From Hornefia porci (lineage in GTDB: Bacteria > Bacillota > Clostridia > Peptostreptococcales > Anaerovoracaceae): a stretch of 64,000 bases of DNA. The translations under genes were made by a program, and so were the position numbers. Numbering within the stretch: position 1 is the first letter of the stretch; each line of letters starts with the position of its first letter. The stretch is from contig NZ_MJIE01000001.1 in assembly GCF_001940235.1 (NCBI RefSeq), positions 2,108,001 through 2,172,000 on the forward strand, written 5' to 3'. The notes beneath the pieces are model-generated. The model did not search any database and was not told the DNA's origin. It saw nothing but the letters and a program-made list of their open reading frames with translations. This document shows, piece after piece, positions 17,249 through 25,259 of this stretch.

Positions 17249-18121
17249 TTACAATGCCATATCGTCAGGCTTTACAAGAATATAACCCTTTCCGGAGGGA
17301 TGCAGGGCGTTCAGACAGATCCCTCCCAGAATCAGCAGGAAACCTGCGATTATCATTCCGGAGGAGTATTCATGCAGGAAAAGGGCGACCCAGACCGGCC
17401 CCAGAATCATCTCCCAGAGCGCGAGAATAGACGCCCGCTGCGGGGAAACGTATTGAAGTCCGAGATTGTAGAGACCGTAGCCCATAGCCACCTGCACGAC
17501 GCCGAGCACCAGAAGAAGTCCCCACTGGGACGGCGCCATCGACAGGGCTTCGCCCGCCGTCTGCGGATGAATCAGCAGAACCAGAGCGCCGGTGAACAGA
17601 TTTGCGATACAGGTCAGACCCAGAGGGTTCTCCTGCCCCGCCCGTTTCCCGCTGGCGGTCATGACGGCGAACAGGATTCCTTCAGAGGCGGCGGTCAGGT
17701 TGCCGGTGAGGGAACCGGCGCTGCCGGAGCTCATGAACAAAAGAAGGCCTGCCAGGATCAGGAACACCGGACCCCAGGGCTGTCCTCTGAAGCGGCGGGT
17801 CCGGAGAACCGCGGTCAGTGTCAGCCAGATCAGCGCGGTGTACTGCATTCCGACCGCGATGGCCGCGTCAGTCATGGAGAGCGATGCGATGACGGTGATA
17901 CATACGCCGGCAAAGGAAAGAAGATAGACCGCCGTCCAGCGGTCCGGCTTCAGCCGGGAGGGCCGGAGAAACGGAAGCAGCACAACGCCGGCGATCAGCG
18001 CTCTGAGACAGCAGATGGTCATCGCCGAAGCCGTCATGTATTTTACCAGCGGGGAGTTCAGACTCCAGCATACCGCCCCGAGGAAGACGAGAATCCAGCC
18101 GTGCTTTTCGATGATTTTCAT
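17249..18121 (-). CDS. EamA/DMT-family transporter
   Basis: The 290-residue protein has about ten membrane helices in two EamA repeats, with typical segments WSLNSPLVKY near the N-terminus and ALWEMILGPVWVALFL in the second half. These drug/metabolite transporters usually export amino acids or small metabolites. The gene is divergent from a LysR-type regulator (18661-19545), with a duplicated structured element between them. That arrangement is common for LysR-controlled exporters, so regulation by that protein is plausible. Confidence 0.88.
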   Translation of the reverse strand: MKIIEKHGWILVFLGAVCWSLNSPLVKYMTASAMTICCLRALIAGVVLLPFLRPSRLKPDRWTAVYLLSFAGVCITVIASLSMTDAAIAVGMQYTALIWLTLTAVLRTRRFRGQPWGPVFLILAGLLLFMSSGSAGSLTGNLTAASEGILFAVMTASGKRAGQENPLGLTCIANLFTGALVLLIHPQTAGEALSMAPSQWGLLLVLGVVQVAMGYGLYNLGLQYVSPQRASILALWEMILGPVWVALFLHEYSSGMIIAGFLLILGGICLNALHPSGKGYILVKPDDMAL

Positions 18122-18232
18122 GGTTTTGCTCCGTTTCTTGAAATATTCCGTCAGTTATTATATAATCGGAGCGATAAGAAGTAAAACTAAAATTATTTAT
18201 GCCCATATTAAGTTGTACTTAATGCGTGCGCC

Positions 18233-18383
18233 GCTGCTGACAATCTGCTGTCAGCGCCCATTAAGTCCGACGGGGACTTAATGGGCAGACACTGCTTAAA
18301 GCGTGCTCAGTCACCGGATATGCTTAAAACATCAATAACACAGAGAGCATATCCGGCGGCCTGCCGCAGGGAGTTTCAGTCGG
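18233..18383. repeat. Structured direct repeat, copy 1 (151 bp)
   Basis: This copy matches 18493-18643 with five differences (about 97% identity). It holds three perfect inverted repeats: GCTGACA/TGTCAGC (6-base loop), a 13-bp stem GCCCATTAAGTCC/GGACTTAATGGGC at 18256-18286 (5-base loop), and an 11-bp stem CCGGATATGCT/AGCATATCCGG at 18314-18356 (21-base loop). All five differences between the copies fall outside these stems. Confidence 0.85.
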
Positions 18384-18492
18384 ATTATCCGAAAACCCTG
18401 CGGCAGCGGGATTCGGAAACGGCCGAATTCCTGAGCACAAGCATCAAGCAGTATCTGCCGGCGCACCCTTCCATTGGACTGTGCGCCGCGGC

Positions 18493-18643
18493 GCTGCTGA
18501 CAATCTGCTGTCAGCGCCCATTAAGTCCGACGGGGACTTAATGGGCAGACACTGCTTAAAGCGTGCTCAGCCACCGGATATGCTCAAAATATCAATAACA
18601 CGGAGAGCATATCCGGCGGTCTGCCGCAGGGAGTTTCAGTCGG
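18493..18643. repeat. Structured direct repeat, copy 2 (151 bp)
   Basis: Second copy of the 18233-18383 element, offset by exactly 260 bases. It ends 17 bases before the LysR start codon, so it forms most of the 5' region of that gene. The same three stems are conserved. Confidence 0.85.
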
Positions 18644-18660
18644 CTCGAAAAGGAGGAGTT

Positions 18661-19545
18661 ATGGAAAGTGCGAGATGCAGAGCATTTGTGGCGTCGGCGG
18701 AATGCGGGAGCTTCACTGCGGCTGCCGGAAAACTGGGATATACGCCGTCGGGCGTCAGTCAGCTGGTTACGGCTCTGGAAAAAGAGCTGGGGTTTCCGCT
18801 GCTGGATCGGAGCCGGCGGGGAGTGACGCTCACCGGAGAGGGCGAGAGGTTCCTGCCCGAGATCCGCGGATTTCTGGGGAAGGAGGACCGCATTTACGAG
18901 CTGGCGGCGGAGGTCCGCGGGCTGACGGTGGGAAGCGTCGCGATCGCCTCTTATCCCAGTGTCGCGACCTACTGGCTCCCCGCGGTGATCCGTGAATTTC
19001 AGACGGATTACCCGGAGATAGAACTCCGGCTGATGGAGGGGATCCGGCAGGAAATGCTGGAATGGATTGACCAGGGAATCGCGGACATGGGATTTTTAAC
19101 GTATACGGAGCCCATGGATTATGAGTGGATTCCGCTGGCGGAGGATCGGATGGTAGCGGTGCTCCCTGCGGAGCATCCCCTTGCGGAGTGTGAAGCCTAT
19201 CCTTTGTCCCGGTGCGAAGAGGAGGATTTTATTATGCCTGCGCTGGGGCATGACGTGGACGTGGAGGCGCTGCTGACGGAAAACCGCATCCGTCCGCATA
19301 TTAAATTCACCACCCTGGAAAATCCGGCGACGCTGGCGATGATTCAGAACGGGCTGGGAATGAGCATCATGAACGAGCTTTGCACCACCGGCTGGAACAG
19401 AAACCTGGTCAAACTCCCGCTGGAGCCGGAGAAGAATCTGACCTTCGGTATCGCTGTTCCGTCGGTCCGGCATGCATCGCCGGCGTCCAGACGGTTCCTG
19501 GAATACGCGGTTCGTATGCTGACACGGCCGGAGCGCGGGGAATAG
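18661..19545 (+). CDS. LysR-family transcriptional regulator
   Basis: The 294-residue protein has an N-terminal winged helix-turn-helix (residues 1-60, with SFTAAAGKLGYTPSGVSQLV) and a C-terminal effector-binding domain of the LysR substrate type. ATG 18661 lies just after AGGAGG. It is divergent from the EamA transporter and co-directional with nothing immediately downstream; the next gene is on the other strand. It probably controls the transporter and itself; the ligand is unknown. Its 5' leader contains a copy of the structured repeat. Confidence 0.93.
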   Translation: MESARCRAFVASAECGSFTAAAGKLGYTPSGVSQLVTALEKELGFPLLDRSRRGVTLTGEGERFLPEIRGFLGKEDRIYELAAEVRGLTVGSVAIASYPSVATYWLPAVIREFQTDYPEIELRLMEGIRQEMLEWIDQGIADMGFLTYTEPMDYEWIPLAEDRMVAVLPAEHPLAECEAYPLSRCEEEDFIMPALGHDVDVEALLTENRIRPHIKFTTLENPATLAMIQNGLGMSIMNELCTTGWNRNLVKLPLEPEKNLTFGIAVPSVRHASPASRRFLEYAVRMLTRPERGE

Positions 19546-19603
19546 GGGTCTGCTTTCGCTGGGGTACAAAAGACGGTTCGGGGGCTTCGCCGGAGCACAA
19601 AGG

Positions 19604-20953
19604 CTAATCCATTCGTCTCAGCCAGAGTACTCCGTACCCGGGAATTTCAACGGAGCCGTCCAGTGCAAGATCCTGTCCGCTGATGAGCTCACGGAAGTTA
19701 CCGCGCAGTTCATCGGAACCGGCGGTGAAGGGGCTGTCCGCCGCGTTGATGCAGACATAGATCTGTCCCTGTCCGTCGGTTCTGGCGAAGACCAGCTGCA
19801 GACCGGTGATGACAACATTGCGGTAGTCGCCGAAGCAGAGCGGATGAGCCTCCTGACTGTGGCGCAGTGTCAGCAGACGGGTCACGAACCGGACAGTTTC
19901 GTCATCGGAACGGGGCGCACTGAAACAGGGGCGCAGATCAGCATCAGAGTCGTCATGGCGGACGCCGGCAGCGCCCCACTCGGAACTGTAGTAGATGCAC
20001 GGGATTCCCGGCATTCCGGTCATCAGACCGTAAGCCGGCTTCAGATGAGACGGATTGATCAGAGTGGAGGCGATACGGTTCACATCGTGGTTGTCCAGAA
20101 AAGAAACCATATGCATTCCCCGGTACAGGCACCAGTCCTCAGGCCCGAACTGGCGGTTCAGAGAATGGGCGATTTCGAACATGTTTCCGGAATTAAAGGA
20201 AGAATACAGCCCCTTATAGCATTCGTAGTTGGTGCAGGAATCCAGCATATCGCCGTTGACGATGCGCCGGTAGTCGCCGAACAGGATTTCGCCGATCAGC
20301 GGAAAATCCGGATCTGTTTTGTTCGCGAGCACTTCCCGGAGAGGCTCCCGGACGAACCAGTGCAGGTGCCGCAGAAAATTCTCGTCCAGGCAGTACGCCA
20401 CGTCCAGCCGCAGACCGTCTATATCGAAGGCCTCGACCCAGAACCGGATGGAATCAGTCAGATAATCCCGCACCTCCGGATTCTGCAGATTCAGTCTGAC
20501 CAGTTCGAAGTGCCCTTCCCAGCCCTCGTACCAGAATCCGTCGCCGTAATTCGAGTCTCCGCCGAAATCAATATAGAACCAGTCCTTGTACGGGGAATCC
20601 TGTCTGTGTTCGCGCACATCCCGGAACGCCCAGAAGCCCCGCCCCACATGATTGAACACGCCGTCCAGAAGGACGCGGATGCCGTGAGCGTGCAGGTCGT
20701 CTGTGACCGCCCGGAAATCCTCATTGGTCCCCAGGCGGCAGTCCAGCCTGCGGAAGTCCCGGGTATCGTAGCCGTGGCTGTCAGATTCAAAGACGGGATT
20801 GAACAGAACCGTGTCAATTCCCAGAGCCTGCAGATATCCGCTCCACTCCGTAACCTTCCGGATCCGCGGAACGGTGTTCCCGTCGTTTTCCTGCGGCGCG
20901 CCGCAGAAGCCGAGGGGATAGATCTGATAAAGGCTGCTTTCGTTAATCCACAT
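19604..20953 (-). CDS. Alpha-amylase-family glycoside hydrolase (GH13)
   Basis: The 449-residue protein has the GH13 catalytic barrel with the conserved regions DGVFNHVG, DGLRLDVAYC (nucleophile Asp), LIGEILFG (acid/base Glu) and FLDNHDVNR (third acid Asp), and a short C-terminal beta domain. No signal peptide is seen, so it is likely cytoplasmic and acts on maltodextrins or cyclic/short alpha-glucans, like cyclomaltodextrinase or neopullulanase types. It lies 20 bp after the MerR fusion regulator on the same strand and may be co-transcribed with it. The exact substrate cannot be read from the sequence. Confidence 0.9.
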   Translation of the reverse strand: MWINESSLYQIYPLGFCGAPQENDGNTVPRIRKVTEWSGYLQALGIDTVLFNPVFESDSHGYDTRDFRRLDCRLGTNEDFRAVTDDLHAHGIRVLLDGVFNHVGRGFWAFRDVREHRQDSPYKDWFYIDFGGDSNYGDGFWYEGWEGHFELVRLNLQNPEVRDYLTDSIRFWVEAFDIDGLRLDVAYCLDENFLRHLHWFVREPLREVLANKTDPDFPLIGEILFGDYRRIVNGDMLDSCTNYECYKGLYSSFNSGNMFEIAHSLNRQFGPEDWCLYRGMHMVSFLDNHDVNRIASTLINPSHLKPAYGLMTGMPGIPCIYYSSEWGAAGVRHDDSDADLRPCFSAPRSDDETVRFVTRLLTLRHSQEAHPLCFGDYRNVVITGLQLVFARTDGQGQIYVCINAADSPFTAGSDELRGNFRELISGQDLALDGSVEIPGYGVLWLRRMD

Positions 20954-20973
20954 GAGAAACCTCCGTTTTGGAT

Positions 20974-22260
20974 TTATTCGTTATCCTGCCGCAGTGCTGA
21001 TCTGGACGCGGCGCGCCGCGGGTGCTGTTCCCGGTGCCCGAGATACGTCATCAGATACATTTCATCTCCGGTGACATGGAAGCCGAACCCGAGATTATTG
21101 CCGGAATCTGTGGTGTGGCCGCAGACCTGGGAGCGGTCGAGGGCGAACCCGGAGCGGGCGAGCTGCTGCCGGAACCAGGGAAGGGAGAAATTGTCCGGGG
21201 AGCTTTCCGGATAGTCCTGCTTCAGGAGCTTCATGGAGCGCTGCCCGTTTTTAAAATAGAACCAGGTGCCGAGGATCTGTCCGTCCGCCTTAAGATAGGG
21301 GGAAAGGCGGTCCAGCAGGAAATCGTCATGATAGAACAGGTGCTCGTTGACAGCAAAGAAATCGAGGTTCAGATCCACGATCTCTTTCTTCAGCGGGTAA
21401 TCTGTCGAGGAGTCTGCCAGGTACAGAATCGGCAGATTGTAATTCTCCTGTTCGATCAGCGTCTTGTACATCTGCAGCATCTCGGGGAATTTATCCACGA
21501 CGATGTAGAAGCCCTGCGGGCTGAAATACTGCTGATGATTATGCAGAAAAAACCACGCGTTGATATAGGTCTCCATGACCACCCTGCCGGTCAGATCCAT
21601 TTCAGACAAATCCTTTTTCATGTTGTTATAGGAGCGCTGGAACAGGCTGATCAGCGACGGGGGCAGGTCCTTGTACAGATCCCGGTCGAGATCGGGGGTG
21701 TCAGCCTCTCCCGCATATCCGTTCGGCGTGATCAGGATTCCGTCGTCGATGCGCGCCTCGTAGCCGCAGTCGCAGTGCAGGCTTCCGTCGTAGATGTATT
21801 TCATGTCCATCGTCACGTCGCCGATGGTCAGTTCTCTGCCGCAGCGGGGGCAGCAAAGGAGATCCAGCATCCTCAGAGGAACGCCGGTATGTGCGGGCGT
21901 TTCTGAACCGGCGCTGGAAAGCTCAACGATTCGGGAATCCAGATCGCGTATCACAGCTTCATAGTGTCGGATTTTTCGGGCGCATTCATCCCTCTTGGCA
22001 CTGTAAATCTCTCGGAGATCTGCCCGGTCCCGGGGATTCTCCAGTCCGGAGATGCGTCGGAGGGAAAGGATTCTGTGGATTTCCGCGAGAGAATAGTCCA
22101 TGTTTTTCAGCTCCAGAATCCACTCCAGATCCCGCAGGGTATCGTCGTCAAAGACGTATTGATTGTTGCGCCGCGGAGGAACCAGCAGACCGTAGTTGAT
22201 ATAGTAGTACAGATTGTCTCTGGAAATTCCGTACCGGCGGGAAACCTGTCCGATTTTCAT
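20974..22260 (-). CDS. MerR-type regulator fused to a zinc ribbon and a degenerate methyltransferase-like domain
   Basis: The 428-residue protein starts with a MerR winged helix (residues 1-75, KIGQVSRRYGISRDNLYYYINYGLL), then a coiled-coil linker (about 80-125), a four-cysteine zinc ribbon (CCPRCGREL and CDCGYEARI, about 135-175) and about 230 residues resembling a class I methyltransferase. The glycine-rich SAM motif is not recognisable (VVMETYINAWFFL), so catalysis is doubtful; later strands such as FYIVVDKFPEML are present. ATG 22260 follows GAGGTGG; an in-frame GTG lies 9 bp upstream. Its own promoter is at 22279-22307, and the divergent operon promoter has a MerR-type 19-bp spacer. The effector is unknown. 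Confidence 0.8.
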   Translation of the reverse strand: MKIGQVSRRYGISRDNLYYYINYGLLVPPRRNNQYVFDDDTLRDLEWILELKNMDYSLAEIHRILSLRRISGLENPRDRADLREIYSAKRDECARKIRHYEAVIRDLDSRIVELSSAGSETPAHTGVPLRMLDLLCCPRCGRELTIGDVTMDMKYIYDGSLHCDCGYEARIDDGILITPNGYAGEADTPDLDRDLYKDLPPSLISLFQRSYNNMKKDLSEMDLTGRVVMETYINAWFFLHNHQQYFSPQGFYIVVDKFPEMLQMYKTLIEQENYNLPILYLADSSTDYPLKKEIVDLNLDFFAVNEHLFYHDDFLLDRLSPYLKADGQILGTWFYFKNGQRSMKLLKQDYPESSPDNFSLPWFRQQLARSGFALDRSQVCGHTTDSGNNLGFGFHVTGDEMYLMTYLGHREQHPRRAASRSALRQDNE

Positions 22261-22278
22261 TTGTGCCACCTCAAGAAC

Positions 22279-22307
22279 ATTATAACAAAAACATGGAGTA
22301 TACTCAA
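22279..22307 (-). promoter_or_regulatory. Promoter of the MerR-fusion gene
   Basis: On the minus strand TTGAGT (complement of 22302-22307), a 17-base spacer and TATAAT (complement of 22279-22284) lie just upstream of the start codon at 22260. Confidence 0.65.
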
Positions 22308-22338
22308 CGTTTTTGATAAAAACCCTCGGAATTGCCTC

Positions 22339-22369
22339 TTGACATCGATTTAACTCAATAAAGTAGTAT
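22339..22369 (+). promoter_or_regulatory. Promoter with 19-bp spacer upstream of the hisD-like operon
   Basis: A perfect TTGACA (22339-22344) is followed after 19 bases by TAGTAT (22364-22369). The long spacer is the classic geometry of promoters that MerR-family proteins activate by twisting the DNA. The divergent gene encodes a MerR-type protein, so regulation by it is likely. Confidence 0.65.
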
Positions 22370-22382
22370 AGCGGTAAAGGAG

Positions 22383-23654
22383 ATGAATATCGTGAAAATC
22401 ATAAAAAAAGCAAAGGAACGGACCGCGGAGGACAATCGCAGACTCCGGGGAACGGTAGCGGAAATTATCGATAACGTGTGTGAAAACGGCGATGCGGCTC
22501 TGAAGGAATACAGCGCCCGCTTTGACGGATATGTGCGGGAGGAGCTGCGGGTCAGCCGCCGGGAAATTGAAGAGGCGTACAGCAGAATCAGCGAGCAGGA
22601 GCTGCAGGATCTGAAGGAGGCACGTAAGAACATCGAGGCCTTTGCCAGAGCGCAGAGGGAATCGATGAGCGAGGTGAAGGACTTCAGCCCCGCACCGGGA
22701 ATTTTTCTGGGGCACAGAATTATTCCGGTTTCCTCCTGCTGCTGCTATGTGCCGGGCGGAAGCTATCCGCTGTATTCGACGGCGCTGATGCTGATCACAC
22801 CGGCGAGAGTTGCCGGCGTCAGACGGATTGTGGCGTGCTCCCCGGCGGTACACGGAACAGGAAGCATTCACTACAAAACCCTGGTCGCCATGGATCTTGC
22901 CGGCGCGGATGAAATCTACGCGGTCGGAGGCGCGCAGGCGATCGCCGCGTTTGCCTACGGAACAGAACAGATCCGTCCTGTGGATATGATCGTAGGACCC
23001 GGAAACAAATTTGTCGCAGAGGCCAAGCGGCAGTGCTACGGACAGATCGGCATCGATTTCATCGCCGGACCCAGCGAGGTGCTCGTGATTGCCGACGGAC
23101 AGGCGGATCCGGAGGTTCTGGCGGCGGATCTGCTGGCGCAGTGTGAGCACGATCCAAACGCGAAGGGATTCCTGCTGGCGACGGAGGAGTCGCTGGCGAA
23201 CCGGGTCATAGAAGCGGTCGGACGGGAGCTTGAGAGCCTGAAGACGGCGGGAATCGCCCGGCAGTCCTGGGAGGACTACGGTGAGGTGGTCGTCGTGGAC
23301 AGCCTGAAGGAGGCGGTGGATGTAGCCAATGAATATGCGCCGGAGCACCTGGAGGTCAATCTGGAGAATCCGGATCAGATTATCGGGAAACTGGAGAATT
23401 ACGGATCGCTCTTTGTCGGAGGGAATACGGCGGAGGTGTTCGGGGACTACGCCTCCGGCACCAACCACACGCTGCCGACTGTCAGAGCTTCCCGTTACAC
23501 CGGCGGCGTCTGGGTCGGCACCTTCCTGAAGGTATGCACCGATCAGCGGATGACGGCGGAGGCGTCGGGGAAGATCGCGCCTCTGGTCAGCCGGATGGCC
23601 CGCGGCGAAGGTCTGGAGGGACACGCAGTTGCGGCGGAGAAGAGACTTCGCTGA
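22383..23654 (+). CDS. Histidinol dehydrogenase-like protein
   Basis: The 423-residue protein has the full HisD fold: CYVPGGSYPLYS near residue 120, the segment QCEHDPNAKG with catalytic Gln and His, the YAPEHLEV pair of Glu and His, and GTNHTLPT. HisD oxidises L-histidinol to histidine with two NAD. Here no other histidine gene is near; the gene is followed by an amino-acid permease and a MATE exporter and is divergent from a MerR fusion. It may therefore be a paralogue acting on another amino alcohol or polyol sulfonate, as known for some HisD relatives, or an isolated hisD. ATG 22383 has AAAGGAG upstream. Confidence 0.85.
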   Translation: MNIVKIIKKAKERTAEDNRRLRGTVAEIIDNVCENGDAALKEYSARFDGYVREELRVSRREIEEAYSRISEQELQDLKEARKNIEAFARAQRESMSEVKDFSPAPGIFLGHRIIPVSSCCCYVPGGSYPLYSTALMLITPARVAGVRRIVACSPAVHGTGSIHYKTLVAMDLAGADEIYAVGGAQAIAAFAYGTEQIRPVDMIVGPGNKFVAEAKRQCYGQIGIDFIAGPSEVLVIADGQADPEVLAADLLAQCEHDPNAKGFLLATEESLANRVIEAVGRELESLKTAGIARQSWEDYGEVVVVDSLKEAVDVANEYAPEHLEVNLENPDQIIGKLENYGSLFVGGNTAEVFGDYASGTNHTLPTVRASRYTGGVWVGTFLKVCTDQRMTAEASGKIAPLVSRMARGEGLEGHAVAAEKRLR

Positions 23655-23768
23655 GCAGGCTGAACCGGCGGAACGCCGGTGAACACGGAAAATCCTGTCT
23701 GAAGGCGCGGCAGCGCCGAAATCAGGAAAGCAGTAGAAAAGCAGTAGATGAGAAAGAAAGGGAACATT

Positions 23769-25259
23769 ATGTCTAAGAATGCAGAACCTCAGAGCGGAAT
23801 GACTCTGAAGAGAGCCTTCGGAATGCGGGAGGCGGTGACGATCACCGTGGGCACGGTCATCGGCGTCGGCCTGTTCACTACCGGAGCCCAGATTGTTGGA
23901 ACCATGGGTTCCATGGTGGTTGTGGCGACGTTTATCGCGATGGTGATCAGCGTGTATCCGGCCATGCTGTACGGCGAGATGGGCGCGGCGCTGCCCTACG
24001 CCGGAGGAACTTATAAATACGCTCAGCTGGGGCTGGGAAAGGCGGCCGGGACTATGGCGGGATGGAATTTCATCGCGTCGCTTATCGCGGTGACGTCGGG
24101 AGAGGCGCTGGCGTTCGCCTTCTATTTCAAAACGATTTTCAGGGCGTTTGAGGTCGAGCTGCCGGTCAGTGACGCAGTGCTGGCGATGATTCCCATCGTG
24201 ATCTTCATCGTCACCAATATCCTGGGAACCGAGATGACCGGAAAGCTGCAGAACGGATTCATGTTCTTCTTCTGGGGCGTCGCGATAATCTGGTTCCTGG
24301 CGATGATTCCCAACATTCAGATGCCGTCCTATGTGGTGCTCCCGGACGCGATGAAGACCATGACGCCGTGGGGATTCATCGGATGTGTGGCGATGATATG
24401 GTGGTGCTTTGCGGGCTTCGAGACCTGCTGCGCAATGGGTGAGGAGATCCGTTATCCGCAGATCAACCTGCCCCGCGCGCTGATTCTGTCGCCCTTCATC
24501 GTATTCGCAGTAAACGCGCTGTTCCAGTGGTTCCTTGTGGGAATTACGCCGGTGAACAAAGTCGCAGCCCTGGCCTCCGCCAACGCACCCTTCGCGGAGG
24601 CGATGTCCGCGGCGGGGATTCTGGGACTTCCGATGGCGCTTCTGGCAGTGGGAATCGCCTTCGGCGGGGATTTCTCGACACTGAACGCCAGCATCGCCGT
24701 GCCGCCCCGCTATTTGTACGCCATGGCAAGAGAGGGCTCCATGCCGAAATTCTTCGCGAAGCTGCATCCCAGGTATCAGACGCCCTATATCTCGATTCTG
24801 TTTCTGGGGATCCTGTCGCTGATTCTGACGGTGTATCCCATTAACTTTGTGGCGTCCGTCAGCCTCTTTGCGGATCTCTTCTATTACATTATCGGAATCG
24901 CCGCGGCGCTGGGACTCCGCATCCGTCACCCTGAACTGAAAAGGCCCTTTACGGCGCCGGGCATCCGGGTCGGCGTTCCGGTCAGCATTGTCATTTATTT
25001 CATCATGATGACTCAGCTGGACCGTTACGCGATTGTGACAGGAATTATTTGGTGTATCGTCGGTCTTGTGGTATATTATATCTGTCGGAGGATATACGGA
25101 GAGGCGGAGAATGAGAAGCTCGACGCCTATGTACTGCAGGAGGAGCTGCCCGGCGACGCTGAACGCGCGTCGATGGATCGGGAATACCGGATCTGGAAGA
25201 CGGTGGTAATCGCGGCCTGCGTCGTGGCGGGAGTGCTCTATCTGATACCATTACTATGA
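23769..25259 (+). CDS. APC-family amino acid permease
   Basis: The 496-residue protein has about 12 membrane helices and the APC signature near the N-terminus (TVGTVIGVGLFTTGAQ), where unwound helix 1 binds the substrate amino group. ATG 23769 with GGGA upstream is preferred to ATG 23748. The family imports amino acids or exchanges them for decarboxylated products. It lies 114 bp after the HisD-like gene and overlaps the MATE gene start by 4 bp (ATGA), so all three are probably one operon. The substrate is unknown. Confidence 0.9.
   Translation: MSKNAEPQSGMTLKRAFGMREAVTITVGTVIGVGLFTTGAQIVGTMGSMVVVATFIAMVISVYPAMLYGEMGAALPYAGGTYKYAQLGLGKAAGTMAGWNFIASLIAVTSGEALAFAFYFKTIFRAFEVELPVSDAVLAMIPIVIFIVTNILGTEMTGKLQNGFMFFFWGVAIIWFLAMIPNIQMPSYVVLPDAMKTMTPWGFIGCVAMIWWCFAGFETCCAMGEEIRYPQINLPRALILSPFIVFAVNALFQWFLVGITPVNKVAALASANAPFAEAMSAAGILGLPMALLAVGIAFGGDFSTLNASIAVPPRYLYAMAREGSMPKFFAKLHPRYQTPYISILFLGILSLILTVYPINFVASVSLFADLFYYIIGIAAALGLRIRHPELKRPFTAPGIRVGVPVSIVIYFIMMTQLDRYAIVTGIIWCIVGLVVYYICRRIYGEAENEKLDAYVLQEELPGDAERASMDREYRIWKTVVIAACVVAGVLYLIPLL

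Larger units (their letters stand above)
18122..18660 (+). other. Gene-free stretch between EamA and LysR genes
   Basis: These 539 bases are mostly made of two copies of a 151-bp structured repeat and a degenerate relative of its central hairpin at about 18201-18226. Short open frames run through the copies but show no recognisable protein. The LysR ribosome binding site AGGAGG lies at 18651-18656. Confidence 0.7.

Noticed and set aside
18281..18541. Small open frames through the 151-bp repeats (about 86 residues)
   Set aside because: The differences between the repeat copies spare the inverted-repeat stems rather than codon reading, and the peptide resembles nothing known.
22350..24929. An 859-codon minus-strand open frame opposite the HisD-like and permease genes
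   Set aside because: The plus-strand genes are supported by catalytic motifs and membrane helices; the antisense frame has no recognisable domain.
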